A DNA stretch of 64,000 nucleotides, from assembly GCF_018687935.1 (NCBI RefSeq), contig NZ_CP061308.1, positions 1,668,048-1,732,047 of the forward strand, given 5' to 3'. Positions 24,742 through 33,942 of the stretch are shown here, one piece after another. The stretch's first letter is position 1, and each line of letters opens with the position of its first letter. Below the pieces are notes generated by a model that made no database searches, was not told the origin of the DNA, and saw only the letters and a list, made by a program, of their open reading frames with translations. Source of the DNA: Polynucleobacter sp. JS-JIR-5-A7. GTDB lineage: Bacteria > Pseudomonadota > Gammaproteobacteria > Burkholderiales > Burkholderiaceae. The position numbers and the translations under genes are program-made.

Positions 24742-25434
24742 ATGCCAAAAATAGTTCACCATCTTTTTAACTCCGATGAAAAACATCTTGAGCAGATAAA
24801 AGAAAGCCTCTTATTAGGCGCCTCTGATTTGGCTAAAAATACTAGCGTTGAAAATATTAAAATAGATGACTTGGTTAATAAGGCTGAAGTCTCTCGCAGT
24901 ACCTTTTATAAAGTATTTCATTCCGTTGATAGCCTTTTTAAAGAGCTGGGCAAAAAATTATCAAATGAAATCACGGAATATACTTTATCTCACTCCCCTG
25001 CAATTCCAGACGCAGCTGCTCGCGTGGCAATAAAAACTAAACGAGCGCTACTGTTTATTACTAAGGCCCCATTTCTGGCTTCCTTGCTATTAAAAGAGGA
25101 ATGGCCTAGCTCTGATCCAAATCACATGATGTACAAAGATATAGAGAAAGACTTTATGGACGGGAAAGCCCAAGGCTACTTTTCTGATATGCCTGCATCG
25201 ATTGGCACAAATCTGATCCTTGGTTGCTTAAGAGGTGCCGCTAAAGATATTCTTGAAACTAAACAGCCTGACGATTATATAGATAAGGTTATCTATCAAA
25301 TTCTCATCAGTTTGGGGGTGGACCAAAAAATTGCTGCTGAGTTATCCAAGAATCCTGCTTCGGCCCTCTCGGTCCCTCCAACGGGTGTAGCTTCGAATAT
25401 AGCGTCATTGCAAAATCATACAAAAGCTAATTGA
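24742..25434 (+). CDS. TetR family regulator, paralogue A
   Basis: A 230-aa protein. N-terminal helix-turn-helix 'IKIDDLVNKAEVSRSTFYKVFHSVDSLFKELGKKL'. The C-terminal domain shares 'FSDMPASIGTNLILGCLRGA' and 'VIYQILISLGVDQKIAAELS' with the second TetR gene at 29650, including a similar tail ('PPTGVASNIASL' against 'PETGIFGKLVEM'), so the two are clear paralogues. Together they bracket the MCO/RCC1/YHYH operon and probably regulate it. Convergent with the multicopper oxidase gene, 21 bp apart. Confidence 0.85.
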   Translation: MPKIVHHLFNSDEKHLEQIKESLLLGASDLAKNTSVENIKIDDLVNKAEVSRSTFYKVFHSVDSLFKELGKKLSNEITEYTLSHSPAIPDAAARVAIKTKRALLFITKAPFLASLLLKEEWPSSDPNHMMYKDIEKDFMDGKAQGYFSDMPASIGTNLILGCLRGAAKDILETKQPDDYIDKVIYQILISLGVDQKIAAELSKNPASALSVPPTGVASNIASLQNHTKAN

Positions 25435-25455
25435 AGCATTAGGCAATACCATCCC

Positions 25456-27312
25456 CTACGCTGGTACTACTGTTACCCGCTGAACCATCCCTAAATCAGA
25501 ATATTGCAACATTTGGCTGTGCAGAATGTAAGGTCCTACGAAGTCTTTAAAACGCATCCGAAATGTAACTGAAGTCGGCATTTCTGGAGTCCCGCCAGCT
25601 GGTAGGGCTACCGTATCGCACCAATAAGGATTGATTGATTCGCCGTTAATCTTGATGATGTACATTGGATTGACGTGAATGTGAAATGAATGGGCAATGC
25701 TGTTGCAATTAAAAATAGTCCACTCCTCTATGGAGCCTAGGATCACATTCTGAATGATGGTATTTGCAGGCTGTAACTGGTAATCATAGGTCGGGAAAAC
25801 AAATGGCAGAAAGTATTTAGAGCCTTCGATGGGCTTTCCAGTGACCTTAGAAATACCCTCTTTTGCAAGGGCAATATTTTTCTTCACAAACTCTGTAATT
25901 TCTGATGCTGCAGTCTCTGCGCTAGCCATTGTCTGATTAATCAGCGATGGAGAATTTCGAGAGGGATCTAGACTTTCATTGCCAATCATATTGAGAATGA
26001 TGCTGCGCTTTTTACCACCAGCGCAAGCTAACTCTTGATCAGTGATGGGCTTTAAGAAGTTGCATACTGGCAATGGCGTAGCTGGTAATGCCATTACTTT
26101 TTGAGAATCCAACACTACAATCTTTGCTAAAACATCTCCCGGCAAAATAGCAGTTTGCAGGCCTTTTGCAATTTTGACAGGCAGCGATCTCAGCAGATAA
26201 GTGCCTGGCTCTCCAGCTTGAATCACAACTGAAGAACGATTACCTGCTGCCAACAAAATACCCCCGCCATTCTTTTTTCGTGCATCAGGATATTCTTGAT
26301 AGGTACTACTGCCCCATCCATCTATTGTGTATTGATTTAGAGTATGCCCATCTAAACTCAGATTAAGGTAGTTAAATACTTGGGTATTAATGAAGCGCCA
26401 TCTCTGCACTTCCCCACTTTGCATAACGATTGTTGGCTGACGCACACCATTAATCAAAACAGGCTGACTGTCTACGTCATCTTGTTTAGAGCTATGAATT
26501 CCATGACCTGTGGGGTGATTAGCTATTTGGGCGAACTTCTCTAGCAAGCCATCCTTTACGCCGTAGTTATTACTAGTTTGGCTACTCGCAAAATAAGGCG
26601 CCTGAAATAGAAAAATCAATTCTTCTGCTTGAGCCATCTCTGGCAAATCATCGGCAGGGCCGCGTACCATGATTGCCCCAGACATAAGACTAGCTACCTG
26701 AATTGCACTACTGCCATGGTATTGAGGATGGTAATAAAACGGCCCTTCAGGGTGATCTTTAGGAATCTGATAAACGTACTGTCTTGAATCTCCATTTGGC
26801 AAAACTCCACCACTGTTGGGATCAACTACATAATCACCATACTCCAGCGACTTCCGATCTGAATCCATCCCTGGGTATACATGTAAGCCGTGAGTATGCA
26901 AATTAGTAGTGTTGGGCTTCATGTAATTAGTGGGATCTCGGAAAGCCGCAAACGGAGGATTTACAGGTAAGTTGTTGACCAACTTAATTCGCAATTGATC
27001 CCCGCCCCTCACTACCAATGTTGGTCCAGAATAACTAGGGCCTTGATTATCAAAGCCATAAGCACGTAAGGACACGGGATATTTTTTGCTTGGATCATCC
27101 CCAGCCAACTTTGTATCAAAGTAAGACGCTGTTAAAGTCACATCTAGCAAACCATTTTTAGACTCAAGCAAGGTGGGCTGTACAAAAGTTTGTTTAGGAG
27201 TGGCTAGTGATACCCCTTCTTCACGGCTGCAAGCAGTAAAACTTGCTGGAACTACTACGCCCGAAGCGAGTGTCGCACTCAAGCGCAAGAAATGACGGCG
27301 ATCGATTCCCAT
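25456..27312 (-). CDS. Multicopper oxidase-fold protein with degenerate copper sites, Tat-exported
   Basis: About 618 aa. Tat signal (IDRRHFLRLSATLAS) followed by three cupredoxin domains. Motif 1 HTHG (139-142) and motif 3 HSFHIH (541-546) are intact. Motif 2 reads HPQYHG (195-200) where oxidases have HxH, losing one type-3 His. Motif 4 reads HSQMLQYSDLGM (598-609) where oxidases have HCHxxxHxxxGM: the type-1 Cys is Ser, a type-3 His is Gln and the type-1 His is Tyr. Electron transfer through a type-1 copper is therefore not possible as in laccases. A binding or structural role, or an altered copper site, is likely. The ATG at 27312 follows AGGA and starts 7 bp after the RCC1 gene stop. Confidence 0.88.
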   Translation of the reverse strand: MGIDRRHFLRLSATLASGVVVPASFTACSREEGVSLATPKQTFVQPTLLESKNGLLDVTLTASYFDTKLAGDDPSKKYPVSLRAYGFDNQGPSYSGPTLVVRGGDQLRIKLVNNLPVNPPFAAFRDPTNYMKPNTTNLHTHGLHVYPGMDSDRKSLEYGDYVVDPNSGGVLPNGDSRQYVYQIPKDHPEGPFYYHPQYHGSSAIQVASLMSGAIMVRGPADDLPEMAQAEELIFLFQAPYFASSQTSNNYGVKDGLLEKFAQIANHPTGHGIHSSKQDDVDSQPVLINGVRQPTIVMQSGEVQRWRFINTQVFNYLNLSLDGHTLNQYTIDGWGSSTYQEYPDARKKNGGGILLAAGNRSSVVIQAGEPGTYLLRSLPVKIAKGLQTAILPGDVLAKIVVLDSQKVMALPATPLPVCNFLKPITDQELACAGGKKRSIILNMIGNESLDPSRNSPSLINQTMASAETAASEITEFVKKNIALAKEGISKVTGKPIEGSKYFLPFVFPTYDYQLQPANTIIQNVILGSIEEWTIFNCNSIAHSFHIHVNPMYIIKINGESINPYWCDTVALPAGGTPEMPTSVTFRMRFKDFVGPYILHSQMLQYSDLGMVQRVTVVPA

Positions 27313-27319
27313 AACTATC

Positions 27320-28408
27320 CTAGGCAATCGCCAAGAAAGCGTTTGGGGTCAATTGCTTTATTACTGCCTTGCCTAATTGACCTGATTCATTACTGCCCCA
27401 GCCTAGAAGTTGGTCTTTACCAATCGCTAATGTGTGCGCTTCTCCAGCGGCAATCCTTCTCACCCCCGATAACTTAGGAATAAGTGTAGGAGCACTTCGA
27501 GACAGAAGATCGCCATGTCCCAGCTGACCAAACCCATTCCAACCCCAAGAGTAAACTTTTCCACTTACTGATAAGGCAATCGAATAGTGCATGCCACCAG
27601 CAACTGATGTGATCTTTTCTGGAAAAGGAATCAGCTGTGGTCGATCAATATAAGATTGGGGGCCACCCCCAACCTGCCCGAAGTGGTTGCTACCCAAACC
27701 ATATACCTTGCCCTCATTAGTAACAACGAGAACGTGAGTAGAGCCTACAGCGATGTTACTAATTTTCCCTGGGAACGGAATCAGCTCAGGCATATATACG
27801 GCATTAAGATGCCCAAGCCCCAGCTGACCTGCAGAATTACTTCCCCACCCATATACTCTTTGGTCTTTGGTGAGCGCAAGGATAAAGTTGTCACCAATTG
27901 CAATATCTTGAGTCTCAGGAAGTCCGGCAATCAACCCTGGTGATGCATTGATTTGGGATTGTGTGCGCCCTAAGGCACCATCCGCATTCAATCCCCATGT
28001 ATACACTTTCCCCGCTTGATCAATTGCAGCGTATAGAAATTGTCCAGCCGAAACCTTGATTGCATCAGCAATATCATCAATAAGAGCAGGCTCCTCCGAA
28101 AATGAAGCCTTTCCACCAACACCAAGTTGACAAAAGCCCCAGATATAAACTTTTAGGCGCTCCGAGATCCCTAAGCTAGCGCCGTATCCTGCAGATGCAT
28201 TAGAAAATTTAGTAGGGTAACTAATAAATACCGGCTTACTATCCGTATTTTTTTGGGAGCTACAAATATCAATATAAGGCGAGGTAATACGGCCACTTCC
28301 AGCACCACCCCAACCCAGCACCTCACCAGACTTCAATAAAACTAAAGTTTGGTCTTTACCTCCAGCGATAGCAGTAACTTCAAATAATTCACCGTGAATT
28401 CTAGCCAC
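27320..28408 (-). CDS. RCC1-repeat beta-propeller protein
   Basis: A 362-aa protein of about seven RCC1-type blades, each with a signature such as 'VYTWGLNADGALG', 'VYGWGSNSAGQLGLG', 'VYGLGSNHFGQVGGG', 'VYSWGWNGFGQLGHG' and 'LLGWGSNESGQLG'. No signal peptide or membrane segment is evident, although both operon partners are exported. RCC1 is a eukaryotic nucleotide-exchange propeller; bacterial RCC1-repeat proteins are generally of unknown role and may serve as binding scaffolds. Ends 7 bp before the start of the multicopper oxidase-like gene and begins 27 bp after the YHYH gene. Confidence 0.88.
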   Translation of the reverse strand: MARIHGELFEVTAIAGGKDQTLVLLKSGEVLGWGGAGSGRITSPYIDICSSQKNTDSKPVFISYPTKFSNASAGYGASLGISERLKVYIWGFCQLGVGGKASFSEEPALIDDIADAIKVSAGQFLYAAIDQAGKVYTWGLNADGALGRTQSQINASPGLIAGLPETQDIAIGDNFILALTKDQRVYGWGSNSAGQLGLGHLNAVYMPELIPFPGKISNIAVGSTHVLVVTNEGKVYGLGSNHFGQVGGGPQSYIDRPQLIPFPEKITSVAGGMHYSIALSVSGKVYSWGWNGFGQLGHGDLLSRSAPTLIPKLSGVRRIAAGEAHTLAIGKDQLLGWGSNESGQLGKAVIKQLTPNAFLAIA

Positions 28409-28435
28409 AAAAGTGCCCGCTAAATATTAATAGAT

Positions 28436-29563
28436 TTATGGGGTAGGATAAAAAGTTGGCGGATAAGGAATGCCTTCTTTCATGTAATTATTTTGTCCTG
28501 TAGGTCCAAGTGCTTGGTCATAATTCACCAACCCCCTAAAGCAACCAACTGAATAAGGATATTCTCTGTTGAGTACATAGTGATAAGTATTCTTACTTGT
28601 GCCATCAGGCATTGTGATTAGAGATGTCGTCCCATGGCATATATCAAGCTCTGCATTAGTTATGTTATGTCCATCTGCTGCTCGAGGACCCGTAATCGGA
28701 AAACCATCTAAGGCGAAACCAAATACTGGTGATTGGCCGGTTGTTCCTTGATTAGGAAAGCATTTCCAAGAATAACCATGAAGATGATATTGTTGGTTAT
28801 ATGGATGGCCAAAACATGCATCCAAAGGCAATGCATTAACCGGGTTGTAATAATTACCACTTGAATCATTGGCTTTTTCAACATGCCATACCGCACCAGT
28901 AAGAGTAATGCCCACTATTAAAGAATCAATTGGGTAGGCGCCGCTTACAACAGGATTTAAAGGAACAACACTACTTAAGGGGTAAGGCGAAATTCCAATC
29001 TCAGCAGCATTATTATAGTGCTGACCTGTAGCCGGATTAGTCCCGCCGGGTAAGGCCGCATAGTATGAATAAGCAGCCGTTCCAGACTGGACTGGAAAAG
29101 TTCCCATCTTCGTACTTGGTAAGCCATTTCCCGAAAAAGTTCTACTACCAGTGGTGCTATATCCAGTCAGTTGGGCAGTCTGATCTACGGTCATTGCAAA
29201 AACACTCCCAGCCGCATCATAGTAAGTTGCACTATTTGAACCATCAACATAAGGAATTTGTGAAAGCGTAATGATGTTTGTATTTGTATTTGTCCATGAT
29301 GTACTGAGAATACTCAGCGTATCTGGTATAGAACCTATAGTCCTAAATGCGGCACCAATACATTGACCATTTGTAGCGCAAGCCACGTTACTTGATCCAC
29401 TGGCAGCTGTTACTAATGTTGTAATCTCAGTCGATGACGAGGAACCGTTATCGCTTCCACTACCACCTCCGCAAGCCAACAGAATCACTGCTGACATTAG
29501 AAGCGCACCAAAGGCTAATCCGGACTTCTGGAGCCCTTTTAATTTATTCCACCTGCTAAGCAT
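28436..29563 (-). CDS. YHYH-domain lipoprotein
   Basis: A 375-aa protein. Signal peptide with lipobox LLAC (Cys31) followed by GGGSGSDN linker, so a lipoprotein. The C-terminal half is a YHYH domain: 'DACFGHPYNQQYHLHGYSWKCFPN', 'GFALDGFPITGPRAADG', 'LDICHG', 'KNTYHYVLNREYPYSVGCFRG'. The domain is named for His/Tyr motifs and its role is not known; genomic pairing with multicopper oxidase-fold proteins supports a metal-linked surface function. First gene of the three-gene operon. A near-consensus FNR box lies 40 bp upstream. Confidence 0.85.
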   Translation of the reverse strand: MLSRWNKLKGLQKSGLAFGALLMSAVILLACGGGSGSDNGSSSSTEITTLVTAASGSSNVACATNGQCIGAAFRTIGSIPDTLSILSTSWTNTNTNIITLSQIPYVDGSNSATYYDAAGSVFAMTVDQTAQLTGYSTTGSRTFSGNGLPSTKMGTFPVQSGTAAYSYYAALPGGTNPATGQHYNNAAEIGISPYPLSSVVPLNPVVSGAYPIDSLIVGITLTGAVWHVEKANDSSGNYYNPVNALPLDACFGHPYNQQYHLHGYSWKCFPNQGTTGQSPVFGFALDGFPITGPRAADGHNITNAELDICHGTTSLITMPDGTSKNTYHYVLNREYPYSVGCFRGLVNYDQALGPTGQNNYMKEGIPYPPTFYPTP

Positions 29564-29602
29564 TTCAGAGCCCTTTAATGTCTAAATATACATGGCGTCA
29601 TT

Positions 29603-29616
29603 TTGACATAAATCAA
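29603..29616. promoter_or_regulatory. FNR/CRP-like box TTGAC-N4-ATCAA
   Basis: One mismatch from TTGAT-N4-ATCAA, in the 86-bp gap between the divergent YHYH and TetR genes. A Crp/Fnr regulator with the FNR recognition helix is encoded at 58809. Position relative to either start is close (about 40 bp), so the mode of action is unclear. Confidence 0.35.
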
Positions 29617-29649
29617 CTCTGAGTCAAGCAAAAAAGGTAGAATCTTCCA

Positions 29650-30342
29650 ATGGCAAAAGCTTTAGATCACCGAGTAAGGGTTGCAGCACTCCGCCGCGAG
29701 GAGATGCAGTTGCACCTCCTGTTTTCCGGACTCACCCTAGCCTCTACGAACTCTATCTATAAACTAGAGGTTGAAGATGTCATTAAGCAAGCCGAAGTCT
29801 CAAGAGGTAGTTTTTATAACTACTTTCCATCACTTCCCGCTTTATACGATGGTCTAGCAAAACAGCTCATGGAAGAATTTGATGGCCTAATTAATGTATC
29901 GATGCCCCAGAACTTTGATACAACGACACGCTTAGCCTCAACAATGAGAATATTGATGCGCTTGGTAGTCGACTTTCCGATGCTCGGCAGATTTTTAACT
30001 CAAATTCAATGGCCGAATCAAAATCCTGACGCAGAGATCTTTCAAAATATGATTCGCGATATTCATCTGGGTATTAAAGAAGGAAGTTTTACCGATATGC
30101 CAGCCTCTATCGGTGCCAATATTGCCATTGGTAGCCTGATTGGAGGTATCCACACCATGCTCCTTAAGCGCCCCGCCAAAGGCTTTGAAGATCAAGTTAC
30201 CAATCAAGTACTAATAGGCTTGGGTATAGATGCAAAAGTGGCCAGCAAAATTTCTCAAATGCCATTGCCTGCTAAATATCAGCTCCCTGAAACCGGCATC
30301 TTTGGAAAGTTGGTTGAAATGGGTGCTTTAGCTAAAAAGTAA
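29650..30342 (+). CDS. TetR family regulator, paralogue B
   Basis: A 230-aa protein. HTH 'LEVEDVIKQAEVSRGSFYNYFPSLPALYDGLAKQL' and C-terminal 'FTDMPASIGANIAIGSLIGG', 'VTNQVLIGLGIDAKVASKIS' match paralogue A at 24742. Same length as A. It is divergent from the YHYH operon with an 86-bp gap, the usual place for a local repressor. AAAGGTAG precedes the ATG. Confidence 0.88.
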   Translation: MAKALDHRVRVAALRREEMQLHLLFSGLTLASTNSIYKLEVEDVIKQAEVSRGSFYNYFPSLPALYDGLAKQLMEEFDGLINVSMPQNFDTTTRLASTMRILMRLVVDFPMLGRFLTQIQWPNQNPDAEIFQNMIRDIHLGIKEGSFTDMPASIGANIAIGSLIGGIHTMLLKRPAKGFEDQVTNQVLIGLGIDAKVASKISQMPLPAKYQLPETGIFGKLVEMGALAKK

Positions 30343-30362
30343 GCATTAGCAACTAGAGAGCA

Positions 30363-31277
30363 TCAACGATTTTGACCAAGTACTATCCCATTACGAAGTA
30401 TCTCGTAATGCACATGGGGGCCGGTTGATCTGCCGGTCGATCCCACTTTAGCAATCACTTGAGATTTCTTCACATCATCACCAAGCTTTACTAATAATTC
30501 TTGTGCGTGAGCGTATCGAGTGATTACCCCATTCTTATGGGCAAGCTCAATGAGGTTTCCATACTCACTATCCCACCCTGCGCGGATCACCTTTCCTTCG
30601 GCGGTCGCCAGAATCGGAGTGCCAAAAGCTGCAGGGTAATCAGTGCCGTCATGCCAAGCAATTTGACGAGTAAAAGGGTCAAGGCGATAACCTAAGCCAC
30701 TAGTGGGTTGGGTTGAGGCAACCAAGGGCAATCCTGAAGGTACTGAATTGGCGACATCCCAAGTGCGGGTCAATGAGCTCTGAATTTCATTCAATCTGGC
30801 ATGCATGGCAAAAGTATCCTGCAAAGTTTGATCTAAACGAACGCCATATTGCTCATCTGTATTACCGAGATAATGAGCTGTGCTTGCAGGCCTCAGAGGG
30901 CCACCCTGAGCATTAAGTAATTCAGAATCACTTAACTGACTATGGCTAAGATTCAGCTTTCCATTTGAACGCAAGAGTTGGAACCGCAGAGCATCGAGCT
31001 GATCTAATTTACGTTGAGCCTCATCTAAACGGGTTTGTAATTCAATTAACTTAATCTCATAATCATTTTTAGAGTCGATTACAAGTCGCTTTTCTGAGAG
31101 CTGCCTTGTATTCATTGAGAGAAAAATGTCACTCGCACTATTACTAAATGAGTTGAGTGCCCAAATCAAGATCAATATTGTTGGGAGGCCAAGAATTCCA
31201 CCAAGCAAAAAATGCCTCATGGTGAGATGAATTTCTCTTGTGCGACTATGGGGCCCTAGCATGATGATGATTTGCAT
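30363..31277 (-). CDS. M23 family metallopeptidase with membrane anchor and coiled coil
   Basis: A 304-aa protein. One N-terminal membrane segment (FLLGGILGLPTILILIW), a coiled coil at about 70-105 (ELQTRLDEAQRKLDQL), then a LytM/M23 domain with zinc-site motifs HDGTD and HVHYE and the conserved 'GNLIELAHKNGVITRYAHAQE' and 'STGRSTGPHVHYEI'. It should cut peptidoglycan cross-bridges in the periplasm, or regulate amidases. It lies 5 bp after gspF in the secretion operon, so it may open the wall for secretin assembly (inference). Confidence 0.9.
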   Translation of the reverse strand: MQIIIMLGPHSRTREIHLTMRHFLLGGILGLPTILILIWALNSFSNSASDIFLSMNTRQLSEKRLVIDSKNDYEIKLIELQTRLDEAQRKLDQLDALRFQLLRSNGKLNLSHSQLSDSELLNAQGGPLRPASTAHYLGNTDEQYGVRLDQTLQDTFAMHARLNEIQSSLTRTWDVANSVPSGLPLVASTQPTSGLGYRLDPFTRQIAWHDGTDYPAAFGTPILATAEGKVIRAGWDSEYGNLIELAHKNGVITRYAHAQELLVKLGDDVKKSQVIAKVGSTGRSTGPHVHYEILRNGIVLGQNR

Positions 31278-31282
31278 ATGCC

Positions 31283-32503
31283 CTACCTTATTCCTGAATT
31301 CATTTGCAATATTGGCTGCATTACTGCCATGACAATTCCTAGTACTAGAAGGCCCATCAATAAGATGAGGACTGGCTCCAATAAACTCGTGAATATTTTT
31401 GTTTTTTGTTCTGCTTCAAGTTCAGCATTCTCTGCGCCGTATTTGAGCATTTCAGCTAACTGGCCAGATGCCTCTCCCGAACGAATGAGGTGAATCAGAA
31501 TTGGAGAAAATACCCCTTGACTGCCCAATGCACGAGATAGGCTAGCACCCTCTCGAAGGCCAATCTCAGTTGAATCAATTGCTTTTTTCAAGAGATGGTT
31601 ACTTAAAGTATTTTTAGAGCTTTGTAAGGCTACCAATATTGGCACATTCGCACTCACGAGCATTGCCATCGTATTGGCAAACCGAGCAGTCTCAAAACCC
31701 AAAAACAATGGCCCAATAACAGGTAAATCCAAATAGTAAGTATCAAAGCGCAGACGAAGATCAGGCCTCTTAAGCATTCTTTTAGCAAGATAAATCACTA
31801 CTACAGTAACTATGACGAGCAGCCAACTCCAATCCACTAAAAAATGAGAGAGCCCCAATACAAAGCGTGTGGATAAGGGGAGTACTTGTTTGGTAGTTTC
31901 AAATACTCTAGCAATCTGAGGCACAACATAGGTCATTAAAAATAAAATGACCATGAATGAAACGCCTGTCAACATGGCTGGGTAAACTAAAGCAGCTAAG
32001 GCTTTTTGCTTTAAGGCTTGCCGCTTTTCTAAGAACTCCGCTAACTGGGATAGGACTTGCCCCATTTTTCCAGATTGCTCGGCAGCTGCAACTACTCCTT
32101 GATATAAAGAATCAAAACTGCTTGCTTGAGTTGCTATTGCGCCAGATAAAGACAGGCCGGCTCGTAATTCATTGACGATTGACTGCAGGGTAGCTTTGAT
32201 ATTTTTTTTAGAGCTTTCCTCAGACAAAATGATCAGGGCTTCGTCGATCTGAACCCCTGATCGCACTAGTAATGCAAATTGCTTAGTTAAGATAGCCAGG
32301 TCACTTCGAGAGAGGGGCTTATTTTCAGAGAAGTAGTGCTCCCAGAATGCTGTTTTTGTCCACTTTGCCTCAGGTTCGACACTAACTGGAACGAGCTGTT
32401 TTGACAGTAACTGCTGGCGGATGGCGCGAGCGCTCTCGCCTTCAGCGATTCCGCGTTCACTTCTGCCGCCATAGGTGAGTGCTTCAAAGCGATAGCGCGT
32501 CAT
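31283..32503 (-). CDS. gspF: Type II secretion system inner-membrane protein GspF
   Basis: A 406-aa protein with the two repeated GspF domains: 'LAILTKQFALLVRSGVQIDEALIILSEE' and 'FANTMAMLVSANVPILVALQSSKNTLSN'. Three membrane helices (around 170-195, 215-240 and 375-400). GspF forms the inner-membrane platform under the pseudopilus. Twelve bp after gspE. Confidence 0.95.
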   Translation of the reverse strand: MTRYRFEALTYGGRSERGIAEGESARAIRQQLLSKQLVPVSVEPEAKWTKTAFWEHYFSENKPLSRSDLAILTKQFALLVRSGVQIDEALIILSEESSKKNIKATLQSIVNELRAGLSLSGAIATQASSFDSLYQGVVAAAEQSGKMGQVLSQLAEFLEKRQALKQKALAALVYPAMLTGVSFMVILFLMTYVVPQIARVFETTKQVLPLSTRFVLGLSHFLVDWSWLLVIVTVVVIYLAKRMLKRPDLRLRFDTYYLDLPVIGPLFLGFETARFANTMAMLVSANVPILVALQSSKNTLSNHLLKKAIDSTEIGLREGASLSRALGSQGVFSPILIHLIRSGEASGQLAEMLKYGAENAELEAEQKTKIFTSLLEPVLILLMGLLVLGIVMAVMQPILQMNSGIR

Positions 32504-32515
32504 ATTGAATACCTA

Positions 32516-33940
32516 TCAGTCAACTACAACCGCGCCAGTAACACGCATCATTTCTTCGACAGTAGATTGCCCTGAATCAATCCATCTTTGACAGTCATCT
32601 GCCAGACTTCGCATACCATTATTTACTGCCTGCTTACGAATCTCACTTTCAGCGGAACGGTTATGAATTAGCTCTTTAATGGATTCTGTTGCCATCATGA
32701 GTTCATAAATCCCCGCTCTACCGCTATAACCAGATTCACTACATTCCTTGCAGCCCTTACCAAGACATGATCGACATTGCAGACGAATGAGTCTTTGGCC
32801 CAAGACACCCAATAGTGTTGATGAAAGTAAAAAGGGTTCAATGCCCATATCAATGAGACGAGTCACTGCTGATGGAGCATCATTAGTATGTAGAGTCGCT
32901 AACACCAAATGACCTGTCAAGGAAGCTTGCACAGCAATCTGAGCAGTCTCTAAGTCTCGAATTTCCCCAATCATTACAATGTCTGGGTCTTGGCGCAGAA
33001 TCGCTCGCAACGCCCTTGCAAAATTCATATCGATCCGTGGGTTGACCTGAGTTTGGCCAATGCCATCGAGGTTGTATTCGATAGGATCTTCCACAGTCAT
33101 GATGTTGTTTGTTTTATTCCGTAGACGCAGCAAAGCACCGTAGAGCGTAGTCGTTTTACCGCTGCCAGTAGGCCCTGTTACCAAAACAATTCCATGAGGC
33201 TTATGAATTAACCGATCAAAACTTGCAAAAGTATCATCAGCCATGCCCAAAGTCTTCAAGTCCAAACGCTCATAGTTCTTTTCTAGCAAGCGCATCACAA
33301 CACGCTCACCATGAGCAGTTGGCAAAGTAGATACGCGCACATCAATCGCTTTTCCACCAATTCGTAATGAAATTCTGCCGTCCTGTGGCATCCGCTTTTC
33401 AGCAATATCTAAGGAAGCCATGATTTTTATTCGAGATACTAGAGCTGCATGCAAGTCTTTACGCATATCAACAATGTCACGCAAATTACCATCCACCCTA
33501 AATCTAACAACGGATTTACGTTCAAAAGCCTCCAAATGAATATCAGATGCTTCACCATGAATGGCTTGCTTTAAAACACTATTAATCATCCGGATGACTG
33601 GTGCATCATCGTTTGCCTCCAATAAGTCTGTCGAGACTGGCATTTCCTGCAGAAGGCGAGATAGGTCTACTGCGTCCTCAACCTCATCAAGCACCTGAGA
33701 TGCATCAGAATCTCCTTGTGCATAAAAAGCATGAATCATTTCTATGACTTCAGCGCTTGGTTTCTCTATACGCGTCACAGCGCCAACTGAGCGGCAAATT
33801 TCATGAACAACTGATAAATCGGTTGCAGGACTGTGTATTAGGGTGAAGGTCTCAGCATCGCCACCGACTAGCTCATTAGCGACCACCCTCTTTAGTAAGA
33901 CCTGATGATCCCTAGAGTAGGCAAAAGGAATGCGTTGCAT
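32516..33940 (-). CDS. gspE: Type II secretion system ATPase GspE
   Basis: A 474-aa protein. Walker A GPTGSGKTT, Asp box 'IMTVEDPIEYNLDGIGQTQVN', Walker B 'ILRQDPDIVMIGEIRD', His box 'GHLVLATLHTNDAPSAVTRL', and the zinc-binding tetra-Cys 'CRSCLGKGCKEC'. The tetra-Cys is usual for GspE/PilB ATPases. Surrounding gsp genes decide for type II secretion. Begins 2 bp after gspD. Confidence 0.96.
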   Translation of the reverse strand: MQRIPFAYSRDHQVLLKRVVANELVGGDAETFTLIHSPATDLSVVHEICRSVGAVTRIEKPSAEVIEMIHAFYAQGDSDASQVLDEVEDAVDLSRLLQEMPVSTDLLEANDDAPVIRMINSVLKQAIHGEASDIHLEAFERKSVVRFRVDGNLRDIVDMRKDLHAALVSRIKIMASLDIAEKRMPQDGRISLRIGGKAIDVRVSTLPTAHGERVVMRLLEKNYERLDLKTLGMADDTFASFDRLIHKPHGIVLVTGPTGSGKTTTLYGALLRLRNKTNNIMTVEDPIEYNLDGIGQTQVNPRIDMNFARALRAILRQDPDIVMIGEIRDLETAQIAVQASLTGHLVLATLHTNDAPSAVTRLIDMGIEPFLLSSTLLGVLGQRLIRLQCRSCLGKGCKECSESGYSGRAGIYELMMATESIKELIHNRSAESEIRKQAVNNGMRSLADDCQRWIDSGQSTVEEMMRVTGAVVVD

Positions 33941-33942
33941 AA

